From NCBI GenBank assembly GCA_003104895.1, contig PQAG01000116.1, positions 1 through 32,634 on the forward strand: a stretch of 32,634 nucleotides of DNA, written 5' to 3'. Source of the stretch: Nitrosomonadales bacterium (GTDB taxonomy: Bacteria > Pseudomonadota > Gammaproteobacteria > Burkholderiales > Sulfuricellaceae). Positions 7,369 through 14,572 of the stretch are shown in pieces. Position 1 is the stretch's first letter; every line of letters starts with the position of its first letter. The translations under genes were made by a program, and so were the position numbers. The notes under the pieces were generated by a model. That model had not been told where the DNA came from. It searched no databases and saw only the letters and a program-made list of their open reading frames with translations.

Positions 7369-8085
7369 TCAGGTTTCAAGGGCAATCTGCAGCAGACCTT
7401 CCAGCACCAGCTGGCCGGTTTTCTGGATGGGAATGTCCAGCAAAGGGAGCAGGATATCCGCATCCCCCCCGCTGATCAAACACAGCGGGCGCGCTTCGAG
7501 CTGCCTGAAGCCGCGTTCCACCGCGCCGGCAATGGCGTTCGCTGCGCCGCTCATCATGGCGTCCGCGGTGTTGATGGGAAAGGGGCGGATTTCGCCGTCC
7601 TGCCGTGCCAGTCCTGCCGTGCTGCGCGCCAGGGCGTCCAGCATCAGCCTGAGGCCGGGGACGATCATGCCGCCCAGGAAATGGCCCTTGGCTGAAAGCG
7701 TGTCAATGGTCACCGCGGTGCCGGCCTGGACTACCAGCAGATCACGGCCGGGATGCAGGTGGTGGGCGGCGATCAGCGCCGCCCAGCGGTCGCTGCCGAG
7801 ACGCTCCGCTTCGCTGTAAGCGTTGCTTACGCCGCACTGGGATGGCTGTGGTCTGATGAACTGGGGAGGAATGCCCCAGCGCTGGCTGGCGCTGGCGATG
7901 GCATGTCCGGTTGCGCTGCCTGCGACATTCGAAACGATGATCCTGGCTGGCGTTTTCAAGCTTGCCCACTGTGCTTCCAGTTGTGGCTGCGCAGCCGGCG
8001 TCCAGCCCTGCTCCTGCCATGCGCCGTGCGCATGCCTGGCCCATTTGATGCGGGTGTTGCCGGCATCCACAGCGAGGATGCTCAT
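7369..8085 (-). CDS. coaX: Type III pantothenate kinase
   Basis: This 238-aa protein phosphorylates pantothenate, the first step of coenzyme A synthesis, and belongs to the acetate-kinase/Hsp70 ATPase fold. Signs are the N-terminal phosphate loop DAGNTRIKW (residues 7-15), the ERLGSDRWAA motif (about 93-102), AGTAVTID and GGMIVPGL. The open frame extends upstream, but the ATG at 8085 overlaps the birA stop by four bases (ATGA) and gives the family-typical start MSILAVDAGNT. The birA-coaX pair is a usual arrangement in Betaproteobacteria. Confidence 0.93.
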   Translation of the reverse strand: MSILAVDAGNTRIKWARHAHGAWQEQGWTPAAQPQLEAQWASLKTPARIIVSNVAGSATGHAIASASQRWGIPPQFIRPQPSQCGVSNAYSEAERLGSDRWAALIAAHHLHPGRDLLVVQAGTAVTIDTLSAKGHFLGGMIVPGLRLMLDALARSTAGLARQDGEIRPFPINTADAMMSGAANAIAGAVERGFRQLEARPLCLISGGDADILLPLLDIPIQKTGQLVLEGLLQIALET

Positions 8086-9059
8086 GCGCCGCTCCGCATG
8101 CTGATTTCTCCCGCGGTGAAGCGCCGCTCGCCATCCGCGCCGCGCACCAGCAAGGCGCCATCTTCCGCCACACCTGTCACCCTGCCGTGGAATTCGCTGC
8201 CATCGGGCAGCAGCATGCGCACCATCTGGTCGTGATAGAAATGGTGGCGGCTCCATTCCTCGCGCAATCTGCCGAATCCCTCCGCTTCGAACTGCAGCAA
8301 CACGTCGCTGAGGTGGTCCAGGATGAGTGCCAGCAGGTGGTTGCGGTTGGGCAGGCCGGGCTGGATCGCGGCGATGTCGGTTGCCGCCTGGTCAATGTTT
8401 GCTCTGGCCGGTGCGGTCAGTTTCAGGTTGAGGCCGATGCCGATCACGGCCGCGCTGGGTCCGAGCATGTCGCCCTGCAGTTCGATCAGGATGCCGGCCA
8501 GTTTTTGCTGATTGTGCAATACGTCGTTCGGCCATTTGAGGCGGGTGTCGCGGACGCCGGCCTGTTCCAGCGCGCGCATCAGCGCCACCCCTACGGCGAG
8601 GCTGAGGCCGGACAGGAAGCTTGCGCCCTGGCTGAAGCGCCACAGCAGGGAAAAAGTCAGGCCGCCGCCGAGGCTGGTGTGCCATGTCCGGCCGCGCCGG
8701 CCGCGCCCCCGGGTCTGCAGCTCCACCGCGAGGCAGCTGCCGTGCTCTGCGCCCAGTGCGGCTTTTTGCATCAGGATGCTGTTGCTGGAATCCGCGGTTT
8801 CCACAATTTCAAGCTGGATGAGACGTGCCTTGCCGCCCAGTGCGGCATGGATTTCGTCCCGGTTCAGCCAGTGCACCGCTTCGGCCAGACGATAGCCGCG
8901 CCCCGGCAGGCTGAAGATCTGGATGCCATGCTGATCCAGGTCCTGCAGCGCCTGCCAGACCGACCCGCGCGAGACGCCGAGCCGGCGCGCGATCGCTTCC
9001 CCGGAGCTGAATTCGCTGCTGGAAAGCTGCCGCAATACGGAGAAGGTGAGTGCTTTCAA
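8082..9059 (-). CDS. birA: Bifunctional biotin--[acetyl-CoA-carboxylase] ligase / biotin operon repressor
   Basis: The protein has 325 aa. Residues ~1-65 form the winged helix-turn-helix of bifunctional BirA (SSGEAIARRLGVSRGSVWQALQDL). The catalytic domain carries GRGRRGRTW (about residues 117-125, the biotinyl-AMP loop), LKWPNDV and KLAGILIE. The C-terminal ~50 residues form the SH3-like domain (GRVTGVAEDGALLVRG). It attaches biotin to carboxyl carrier proteins, and the winged domain suggests it may also regulate biotin genes. It overlaps coaX by four bases and starts 15 bp after the upstream conserved unknown gene. Confidence 0.94.
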   Translation of the reverse strand: MKALTFSVLRQLSSSEFSSGEAIARRLGVSRGSVWQALQDLDQHGIQIFSLPGRGYRLAEAVHWLNRDEIHAALGGKARLIQLEIVETADSSNSILMQKAALGAEHGSCLAVELQTRGRGRRGRTWHTSLGGGLTFSLLWRFSQGASFLSGLSLAVGVALMRALEQAGVRDTRLKWPNDVLHNQQKLAGILIELQGDMLGPSAAVIGIGLNLKLTAPARANIDQAATDIAAIQPGLPNRNHLLALILDHLSDVLLQFEAEGFGRLREEWSRHHFYHDQMVRMLLPDGSEFHGRVTGVAEDGALLVRGADGERRFTAGEISMRSGA

Positions 9060-9074
9060 GCGCGGCCAGAGAGC

Positions 9075-9650
9075 TTAAAGCGTGCCGGATTCTTCCGAGA
9101 ACAGGCCGTCCAGGCCTCTTCTGACCAGCGTCAGAGCGTTGGGCACCTCGATATCAACGACCTGGTCTATGGTCCAGGAGTGATCGCGTTTGGGCATCAG
9201 CTCGAGAATCTTGCTGCCGAGGAAACGGCGGCAGGGGTAGTTGGGCTCGCCGTCTTCATAATCGAAGGTGGCATATTCAGCCAGCCGCTCGACCAGCAGG
9301 TTGATGAAGCGCTTCTGGTAGCTGTCCGGAGAAGGGCCCATGAAGGCGATCTGATTGTCTTCAAGGATTTCCGCCAGACGCTTGGCCATGATATTGATGA
9401 GCTCGCTGCGGTATTCGTCGTCAACGCGCTGGTAGACGAAGCGGTCGGTGTACTGGACAAGGAAGGCGAGATACTCGGCGATCATCGCGAAACCCTGCTT
9501 CCTGGAGCTGATTTCGAAATCTTCCTGCTGCATGTGGGTGACTTTTTCTTCCGCCACCCTGAAGATCAGGGATGCAATCACGGTCGCCACCTGGAACGGC
9601 GTCTTGGGCGCGCCCCGGGTGTGCCATTTGCTTTTGACTCGAATTGCCAT
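9075..9650 (-). CDS. Conserved protein of unknown function
   Basis: I do not recognise a characterised family for this 191-aa soluble protein. It starts with MAIRVKSKWHTRG and holds several amphipathic helices (FQVATVIASLIFRVAEEKV, KQGFAMIAEYLAFLVQYTDRFV, YRSELINIMAKRLAEILEDN). Its C-terminal half has an acidic/aromatic patch (ATFDYEDGEPNYPCRRFLG). No signal peptide or membrane segment is seen. The frame is open further upstream, but the ATG at 9650 follows CCGGAG and comes just after the sulfurtransferase stop, so this start is preferred. Position between sseA and birA in a tight series suggests co-transcription; no role is claimed. Confidence 0.8.
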   Translation of the reverse strand: MAIRVKSKWHTRGAPKTPFQVATVIASLIFRVAEEKVTHMQQEDFEISSRKQGFAMIAEYLAFLVQYTDRFVYQRVDDEYRSELINIMAKRLAEILEDNQIAFMGPSPDSYQKRFINLLVERLAEYATFDYEDGEPNYPCRRFLGSKILELMPKRDHSWTIDQVVDIEVPNALTLVRRGLDGLFSEESGTL

Positions 9651-9655
9651 GCTGT

Positions 9656-10504
9656 TTATTCTCCGGTTTCGACCGGCCTGCCCGGATCGGTAATCCACTC
9701 GCTCCAGGAGCCGGGATAAAGCCGCGTGCCCTTGAGGCCGGCATGCTCCATGGCAAGCACGCTATGACAGGCGGTGACGCCGGAGCCGCACATGTGCACC
9801 ACGCGTTCTGGCTCGACCCCGTTCAGCAGGTCGAGATAGGCTTCTTTCAGTTCTTCTGCTGACATGTAGGTGCCGCCCATGTCGAGGTTGTCTTCGAAAG
9901 GGTAATTGATGCTGCCTGGTATATGCCCGGCCACCTTGTCCAGCACTTCGCGCTCACCGCTGAAGCGCTCCTCGGAACGGGCATCGATGAGCAGGCACTT
10001 GTCGCTGCGCAGTGCTTCCTCGATGCAATTCGCGTCCACCCACATGCTGCTGTCAGGGCGCGCCTTGAATTCTGCAGGAGTAATCACCGGCGGCTCGGCC
10101 GTCACCGGGTGCCCATCGCGAATCCAGCGTTGAATGCCGCCGTCGAGCAGGGCGACGGATTTATGACCAAGCCAGCGCAAAACCCACCACATGCGGCCTG
10201 CCATGGCGCCGAAACTGTCGTCGTAAACCACGACCTGCTTGCCGCTGTCCACGCCCCACTGACCCAGTTTCTGGGCCAGCAGCGCCGGGTCTGGCAAGGG
10301 ATGGCGGCCGCTGGTTGCGGTTACTTCGGATGAAAGGTCATCATTGAGGTGGGCATAGCGCGCGCCGGGAATATGCCCTGCCTGGTAGGCGCGGCGGCCT
10401 GATTCAGGGTCGCTCAGGGTGAAGCGGCAATCAAAAATGATCCAGTCGGGATCACTCAAATGTTGCGCCAGTTGCGCTGCACTGACGAGGGTGGAGTATT
10501 TCAT
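9656..10504 (-). CDS. sseA: Two-domain rhodanese sulfurtransferase, 3-mercaptopyruvate type
   Basis: This 282-aa protein has tandem rhodanese domains. The inactive N-terminal domain runs ~1-135 (DCRFTLSD, GHIPGARYAHL, VVYDDSFGAMAGRMWW). The catalytic domain runs ~150-280, with C239 in CGSGVTAC (239-246), the loop usual for 3-mercaptopyruvate sulfurtransferases rather than the CR-type loop of thiosulfate-specific rhodaneses. It forms a protein persulfide and passes sulfane sulfur on. The ATG at 10504 was chosen because upstream residues are not family-like. Its place between the rDsr-divergent genes and birA suggests a possible sulfur-trafficking role, but this is context only. Confidence 0.9.
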   Translation of the reverse strand: MKYSTLVSAAQLAQHLSDPDWIIFDCRFTLSDPESGRRAYQAGHIPGARYAHLNDDLSSEVTATSGRHPLPDPALLAQKLGQWGVDSGKQVVVYDDSFGAMAGRMWWVLRWLGHKSVALLDGGIQRWIRDGHPVTAEPPVITPAEFKARPDSSMWVDANCIEEALRSDKCLLIDARSEERFSGEREVLDKVAGHIPGSINYPFEDNLDMGGTYMSAEELKEAYLDLLNGVEPERVVHMCGSGVTACHSVLAMEHAGLKGTRLYPGSWSEWITDPGRPVETGE

Positions 10505-10535
10505 GGGGGGGTCCTGATTCCGGATTCCATAGTTT

Positions 10536-10556
10536 AACCCGAAACCCGGAACCCGG
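10536..10556. repeat. Three tandem 7-mers upstream of sseA
   Basis: AACCCGA-AACCCGG-AACCCGG on the plus strand (read CCGGGTT-CCGGGTT-TCGGGTT on the minus strand) lies 32-52 bases above the sseA ATG and just after the RspA-like gene stop. The length and near-perfect periodicity could be a direct-repeat operator or simple slippage. Confidence 0.5.
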
Positions 10557-10572
10557 AGATTTGCTGCTCTAT

Positions 10573-10905
10573 TTAGTAACCGCCTTTGCCGAAAGGTTTT
10601 GGCAGGCCGGCCACTTTGGCGGACTGACGGTTGGGCTGCATCGGGAACAGCGTGTAGAGATGTTTTTTCCAGTCGGTGCCAGGATGCTCTTCGTCGAAAT
10701 CCTTGCACATGTTGCGGAAGTTGGGGGTCTGGCCGTCTTCCTTGTACTTGTTGCGCATATAGTTGATCACCAGCCAGTGCTCGTCGGTCAGCTTGAGGCC
10801 TTCGGCTTCGGCAATGACCGGTACCACGTCATCGCTGAAATCGGGTTCCAGCAGAAAACCATCGTCGTCAACTTCCAGTTCGGTGCCGTTTACCACATAT
10901 CCCAT
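10573..10905 (-). CDS. DsrC/TusE-superfamily protein lacking both C-terminal cysteines (RspA type)
   Basis: This 110-aa protein has the full DsrC fold pattern: NGTELEVDDDGFLLEP at the N-terminus, LTDEHWLVINYMRNKY in the middle, and AGLPKPFGKGGY at the end. In DsrC the C-terminal arm carries two redox cysteines. Aligned with the DsrC in this window, they are replaced by A96 and K107, so this copy cannot form the DsrC trisulfide. Cysteine-less members have been called RspA and proposed to be regulatory. It lies 41 bp downstream of the Cas6/Cmx6-like gene on the same strand and is transcribed away from dsrA. Function is unknown; the family is certain. Confidence 0.88.
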   Translation of the reverse strand: MGYVVNGTELEVDDDGFLLEPDFSDDVVPVIAEAEGLKLTDEHWLVINYMRNKYKEDGQTPNFRNMCKDFDEEHPGTDWKKHLYTLFPMQPNRQSAKVAGLPKPFGKGGY

Positions 10906-10946
10906 AGTTTTCTCCTTGTCTTAAGGTCGTTGATGAAAAATTGCGC

Positions 10947-11585
10947 TCAGGTAAGCGCGTTAATTGATTTGTGAGGAATGAAGATGCCGCAGCCGCTCTT
11001 GCGGTATTTTCCCAGCCCCTGTTGCTGTACCAGGAACGAATGCTCCACTGGCAGCCCATGCAGCATCAGGCTGAAGCCGCTTACGGTGCCATCCTGTGTT
11101 CTGATGGTCTGGCGTTTGCCGCAAATGAAGCGCGAGTCGATTCTCATTTCATCAAGCATGCGAATGATGTCATTGGTAAAATCCAGCTCATCTTCACTGC
11201 CGGTTGCAACGCAATGTGCGAACAGCGGGGTATGACGTGAGAGGGGGCGGGTTTTTCCCGCGCCGATTTCCAGCTTGTTGCCGCCGATATGAATTGTCTG
11301 CCCCGATAGCGTCAGCAGTTCCGGCACGCGCGCAGAGGCAATGCGCACCATCAGTTTTGTGCGCCGGTTGAGAATCAGTTCACCATGTCCGGTATCCGCG
11401 CCATGAATGGCATGCACTCCACCGAGAGGTTCATCTGCAAACCAGGTTAACAGACGAGCCAGTTCGATGAATAGCTCATAGCTGTGATCAACGGGCAGCA
11501 ATGTCCCTTTTATATCGAACCGGACGTCGGTTACAAGTGATTCGTCGACGTAGGGTGTTTCCAGAATGTAGCTTAGCCAGCCTAT
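10947..11585 (-). CDS. Cas6/Cmx6-like protein (RAMP fold), not linked to a CRISPR
   Basis: The conserved part reads like the Cmx6 group (type I-MYXAN Cas6): LPVDHSYELF, then GVHAIHGADTG, LNRRTKLMVRI, LSGQTIHIGG, RPLSRHTPLFA, ICGKRQTI and the Gly-rich end QQQGLGKYRKSGCGIFIPHK. Cas6 proteins cleave CRISPR RNA, but no array or other cas gene is present. The only canonical start in frame is TTG at 11501, which would cut off VRFDIKGT, the usual first strand of the fold. The frame continues upstream to ATA at 11585-11583, preceded by AAGGAG with a seven-base spacer and overlapping the upstream TAG stop. I use this ATA (212 aa) as the likely start. The conservative alternative is 10947-11501 (184 aa). 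Confidence 0.75.
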   Translation of the reverse strand: MGWLSYILETPYVDESLVTDVRFDIKGTLLPVDHSYELFIELARLLTWFADEPLGGVHAIHGADTGHGELILNRRTKLMVRIASARVPELLTLSGQTIHIGGNKLEIGAGKTRPLSRHTPLFAHCVATGSEDELDFTNDIIRMLDEMRIDSRFICGKRQTIRTQDGTVSGFSLMLHGLPVEHSFLVQQQGLGKYRKSGCGIFIPHKSINALT

Positions 11586-11803
11586 TTTGTTGCTCCTTGT
11601 TCCTGTGTTTTGGCCCAGTCCAGCAAGGCATTGCCCCAGTGTACAGCGGTTTCCCTGTCGATCTCGAAAATGGTGAAACGCTTGACCTCGCGAATTCGCA
11701 GGCGCAATGTATTGAAACCTGCTTCGTGTTTTACTTGCTGGAGTTCAATTTCCTGTCTGTAAGGAGTTGACAGGAATTTGTCCAGGCTTATTAACTCGTC
11801 CAT
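11582..11803 (-). CDS. Small conserved protein of unknown function (73 aa)
   Basis: This 73-aa soluble protein reads as N-terminal LDKFLSTPYRQEIELQQV, then a beta-rich middle (FNTLRLRIREVKRFTIFEID), then a helix (ETAVHWGNALLDWAKT). No cysteine, signal peptide or membrane segment is seen and I cannot name a family with confidence. It is the first gene of the minus-strand unit facing away from dsrA; its stop codon overlaps the proposed ATA start of the Cmx6-like gene. The alternating-strand middle suggests a small beta-sheet domain. A candidate promoter lies 44-71 bases upstream. Confidence 0.7.
   Translation of the reverse strand: MDELISLDKFLSTPYRQEIELQQVKHEAGFNTLRLRIREVKRFTIFEIDRETAVHWGNALLDWAKTQEQGATK
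11586..11598 (-). promoter_or_regulatory. Ribosome-binding site deciding the ATA start of the Cmx6-like gene
   Basis: On the minus strand, AAGGAG (11598-11593) lies inside the last codons of the 73-aa gene, followed by a seven-base spacer CAACAAA. It points to ATA at 11585-11583, not to any ATG, GTG or TTG. ATA shares two bases with the TAG stop of the upstream gene, the same geometry as an ATGA overlap. Confidence 0.5.
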
Positions 11804-11846
11804 AATTTAGAACTCGTTTCTGCTATTCATATTTAGATTGTAACGA

Positions 11847-11874
11847 AATATAGGTTCAGCACCCGATACTGCAA
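11847..11874 (-). promoter_or_regulatory. Candidate promoter for the 73-aa/Cmx6/RspA unit
   Basis: Read on the minus strand, -10 TATATT (11852-11847) is a five-of-six match. TTGCAG (11874-11869) could be a weak -35 with 16-bp spacing. It lies 43 bases above the ATG at 11803. The weak -35 would fit a regulated promoter. Confidence 0.35.
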
Positions 11875-12097
11875 GGGGCATAGCCCATATGGGTAGTATA
11901 TTAGTGCTCCCTATGGGGTGGTGGAGTACTCCCTGTTACGCGCCGGGGTAGCCGCGAAGAATGATGGAAATCGCGAATCTAACGGCTGTAATATTCGCCC
12001 TAACTGCTGGAGGTCGAGCGCACTAGTGGTTCCACACCGCAAGCACGTGGACGCAGTAAGGATCACGTAAAAGTTGTAGCTTTATTGAGATGGCTGG

Positions 12098-12114
12098 TGC
12101 CGGGAAAGCCGGCA
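12098..12114 (+). other. Small stem-loop in the dsrA leader
   Basis: TGCCGG / CCGGCA form a six-bp GC-rich stem around a GAAAG loop, 34 bases before the dsrA ATG. The ribosome-binding site TTGGAGAA lies beyond it, so the hairpin would leave the site free. It could stabilise the 5' end of the dsr mRNA. Confidence 0.4.
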
Positions 12115-12147
12115 TAGCTGGACGTTACTTTTTTTTGGAGAACATCA

Positions 12148-13443
12148 ATGGCTAAAAAATTGCACGATACGCCGAATCTGGACCAGCTTGAGAGTGGTCC
12201 ATGGCCCAGTTTTGTGACCGGCCTGAAGCGCGAAGCGCAGAAGCGGGACATCATGGTTGACCTGCTGGGTCAGCTGGAAACATCCTACAAGACCAAGAAA
12301 GGTTACTGGAAGGGTGGTACTGTTGGCGTGTTCGGTTATGGCGGCGGCGTGATCCCGCGTTTCACCGAACTCAAGGACGAGAACGAGAATCCGGTTTTCC
12401 CGGATGCGGCAGAGTTTCACACCCTGCGCATCATGCCGCCACCTGGCATGCATTACGACACCGCTACCCTGCGCAAATTTGCCGACATCTGGGACAAGTA
12501 CGGCTCCGGCCTGATCGGCCTGCACGGCCAGTCCGGCGACATCATGCTGCAGGGCTGCTCCACCGCCAATGTCCAGCCGGCCTGGGAAGAAGTTAACGCC
12601 ATGGGCTTCGATATGGGTGGCGCCGGCCCTGCGCTGCGGACTTCCATGTCCTGCGTAGGCCAGGCTCGCTGTGAAATGTCCTGCTTCGATGAAGCCAAGG
12701 CACTGCGCACCATCATCAATGCAAACGTTGATGATATGCACCGCCCGGCCTTGCCATACAAATTCAAGTTCAAGTTCTCCGGCTGCCCGAACGACTGCGT
12801 TAACTCCATTCAGCGTTCCGACATGGCCACCATCGGCACCTGGCGCGACAACATCCAGGTCAACGAGCAGTATGCGCGTGACTACATGAAGGGCCATGGC
12901 ATGGACAAGCTGGTCAACGACGTGATCAGCAAGTGCCCGACTCGCGCCATTACCCTGCGCAACAAGGCTGATGCCGTTTCTGGCGACAGCGTTTCCACCG
13001 TGGCAGTTGATGACCAGCACGTAATGCAGATTGAAAACCACGATTGCGTACGTTGCATGCACTGCCTGAACGTCATGCCCGGCGCGTTGCTGCCCGGCAA
13101 GGACAAGGGCGTCACCATCCTGGTTGGCGGTAAGAGCGTTCTGAAAATCGGCGCCACCATGGGCACGGTCGTGGTTCCGTTCATGAAGCTGCAGTCCGAT
13201 GAAGACTTCGAGCAGCTTAACGAACTGTCCCGTAACATGATTGACTTCTTTGCTGAAAATGCGCTTGAGCATGAGCGTACCGGCGAGATGATCGAGCGTA
13301 TCGGTCTGGTGAATTTCCTCGAAGGTCTCGATCTGCCTGTTGACGCAAACATGGTCAATCACCCGCGCGCCAACCCCTATGTGCGCATGGACGAGTGGGA
13401 CGAAGAAGTCGAGAAAGTGAACGAGCGCAAGGCTGCTGCCTGA
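12148..13443 (+). CDS. dsrA: Reverse-type dissimilatory sulfite reductase, alpha subunit
   Basis: This 431-aa protein, with DsrB, forms the alpha2beta2 siroheme enzyme that in sulfur oxidisers turns DsrC-bound sulfur into sulfite in the cytoplasm. The siroheme-[4Fe-4S] cysteines are C169/C175 (C-X5-C in SCVGQARC) and C213/C217 (CPNDC). A ferredoxin-like insert supplies C263 and C300/C303/C306 (CVRCMHC) for a second [4Fe-4S]. Length is usual for DsrA. The start has a GGAG site six bases upstream. The cluster with dsrEFH and dsrL marks it as the oxidative type. It is first in the dsr operon. Confidence 0.98.
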   Translation: MAKKLHDTPNLDQLESGPWPSFVTGLKREAQKRDIMVDLLGQLETSYKTKKGYWKGGTVGVFGYGGGVIPRFTELKDENENPVFPDAAEFHTLRIMPPPGMHYDTATLRKFADIWDKYGSGLIGLHGQSGDIMLQGCSTANVQPAWEEVNAMGFDMGGAGPALRTSMSCVGQARCEMSCFDEAKALRTIINANVDDMHRPALPYKFKFKFSGCPNDCVNSIQRSDMATIGTWRDNIQVNEQYARDYMKGHGMDKLVNDVISKCPTRAITLRNKADAVSGDSVSTVAVDDQHVMQIENHDCVRCMHCLNVMPGALLPGKDKGVTILVGGKSVLKIGATMGTVVVPFMKLQSDEDFEQLNELSRNMIDFFAENALEHERTGEMIERIGLVNFLEGLDLPVDANMVNHPRANPYVRMDEWDEEVEKVNERKAAA

Positions 13444-13492
13444 TTCTGCGTCGAAATTGCTAAGTCTAGTTATTAACATTGGAGAATAAATA

Positions 13493-14563
13493 ATGGCTGA
13501 ATTGCGTGCTCCTGATGAGTGCGGCGTACCAGATGCCGCGCCTTTCATGCATCCGACCCTGCTGAAAAACTATGGCAAATGGGTTTTTCATTCCCATCCG
13601 AAGCCTGGCGTTCTTTACCATCGCGCTGAAAGCGGCGACGAAGTCTGGACTGTCAAGTTCGGTACGGCCCGTCAACTGGATCTCTACACCATTCGTCTGC
13701 TGTGCGACCTCGCCGACAAACATGCCGATGGTCACATGCGTTTCACCGCGCGCAGTAACGTGGAATTCATGGTGACTTCCGAGAGCAAGGTTGACCCCCT
13801 GATCAAGGAACTGAACAGCCATGGCTTCCCGGTTGGCGGCACCGCCAATTCCGTTTCCATGATTGCGCACACCCAGGGTTTCCTGCACTGCGATATTCCG
13901 GCGACCGATGCATCCGGCGTGGTTAAGGCGCTGATGGACGAGCTGCACGATGAATTCATCAAGTGCGAAATGCCCAACCGCGTCAAGCTGTCCACTTCGT
14001 GCTGCGAAATTAACTGCGGCGGCCAGGCTGACATCGCCATCATCATGCAGCACACCAAGCCGCCGAGGATCAATCACGATTTGGTTGCCAACGTGTGCGA
14101 GCGTCCTTCCGTGGTGGCGCGTTGCCCGGTAGCCGCGATTCGTCCTGCTCTGGTGAACGGCAAGCCTTCCCTGGAAGTGGATGAGAAAAAGTGCATCTGC
14201 TGTGGCGCCTGCTTCCCGCCATGCCCTCCGATGCAGATCAACGATCCAGAAAACTCCAAAGTCGCGATCTGGGTGGGTGGAAAGAACTCCAATGCCCGCT
14301 CCAAGCCGACCTTCCACAAGCTGGTCGCTGCCGGTCTGCCGAACAACGCACCGCGCTGGCCGGAAGTCGCTGCCGTGGTCAAGAAAATCCTGGCAGTCTA
14401 CAAGGCTGATGCCCAGCCTTGGGAGCGCATGAACGACTGGATCGAGCGTATCGGCTGGCCGCGTTTCTTCGAGAAAACCGGTCTGCCTTTCACCAAGTTC
14501 CACATCGATGACTGGCGCGGTTCCCGTACGACCCTGAACGCATCCACTCACATCAGGTTCTAA
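13493..14563 (+). CDS. dsrB: Reverse-type dissimilatory sulfite reductase, beta subunit
   Basis: This 356-aa subunit carries the catalytically active siroheme site in known DsrAB. Visible motifs: TARSNVEF (85-92), siroheme-cluster cysteines in the LSTSCCEINCGG segment (about 166-177), C202 and C211, and the ferredoxin cluster C234, C237, C240, C244 (KCICCGACFPPC). A GGAG site precedes the ATG by nine bases. The gene starts 49 bp after dsrA with nothing notable in the gap, and it is followed by a strong stem-loop before dsrE. Confidence 0.98.
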   Translation: MAELRAPDECGVPDAAPFMHPTLLKNYGKWVFHSHPKPGVLYHRAESGDEVWTVKFGTARQLDLYTIRLLCDLADKHADGHMRFTARSNVEFMVTSESKVDPLIKELNSHGFPVGGTANSVSMIAHTQGFLHCDIPATDASGVVKALMDELHDEFIKCEMPNRVKLSTSCCEINCGGQADIAIIMQHTKPPRINHDLVANVCERPSVVARCPVAAIRPALVNGKPSLEVDEKKCICCGACFPPCPPMQINDPENSKVAIWVGGKNSNARSKPTFHKLVAAGLPNNAPRWPEVAAVVKKILAVYKADAQPWERMNDWIERIGWPRFFEKTGLPFTKFHIDDWRGSRTTLNASTHIRF

Positions 14564-14572
14564 ATTGGGTTT

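Larger units (their letters stand above)
11804..12147. promoter_or_regulatory. 344-bp divergent control region between the Cmx6 unit and dsrA, with clustered palindromes
   Basis: No gene fits here. Three short palindromes lie within 49 bases: CCCATATGGG (11884-11893, perfect), CCCTATGGGG (11909-11918, near-perfect relative of the first) and GGAGTACTCC (11923-11932, perfect). Centres are 25 and 14 bp apart. They sit 30-80 bases above the minus-strand -10 candidate and ~215-265 bases above dsrA, which fits operators of a shared regulator. A convincing sigma-70 promoter for dsrA was not found by eye; TATATT at 11897-11902 is the best -10-like hexamer but lacks a -35. Confidence 0.5.

Noticed and set aside
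8187..9719. 510-aa plus-strand open frame across birA and the next gene
   Set aside because: It spans two well-supported minus-strand genes and has the composition of a complementary-strand shadow.
10500..12147. CRISPR array near the Cas6/Cmx6-like gene
   Set aside because: No regularly spaced repeats with unique spacers were found; the only tandem repeat is three 7-mers without spacers.
12145..13548. 467-aa open frame antisense to dsrA
   Set aside because: It is a high-GC shadow of dsrA; no motif or ribosome site supports it.
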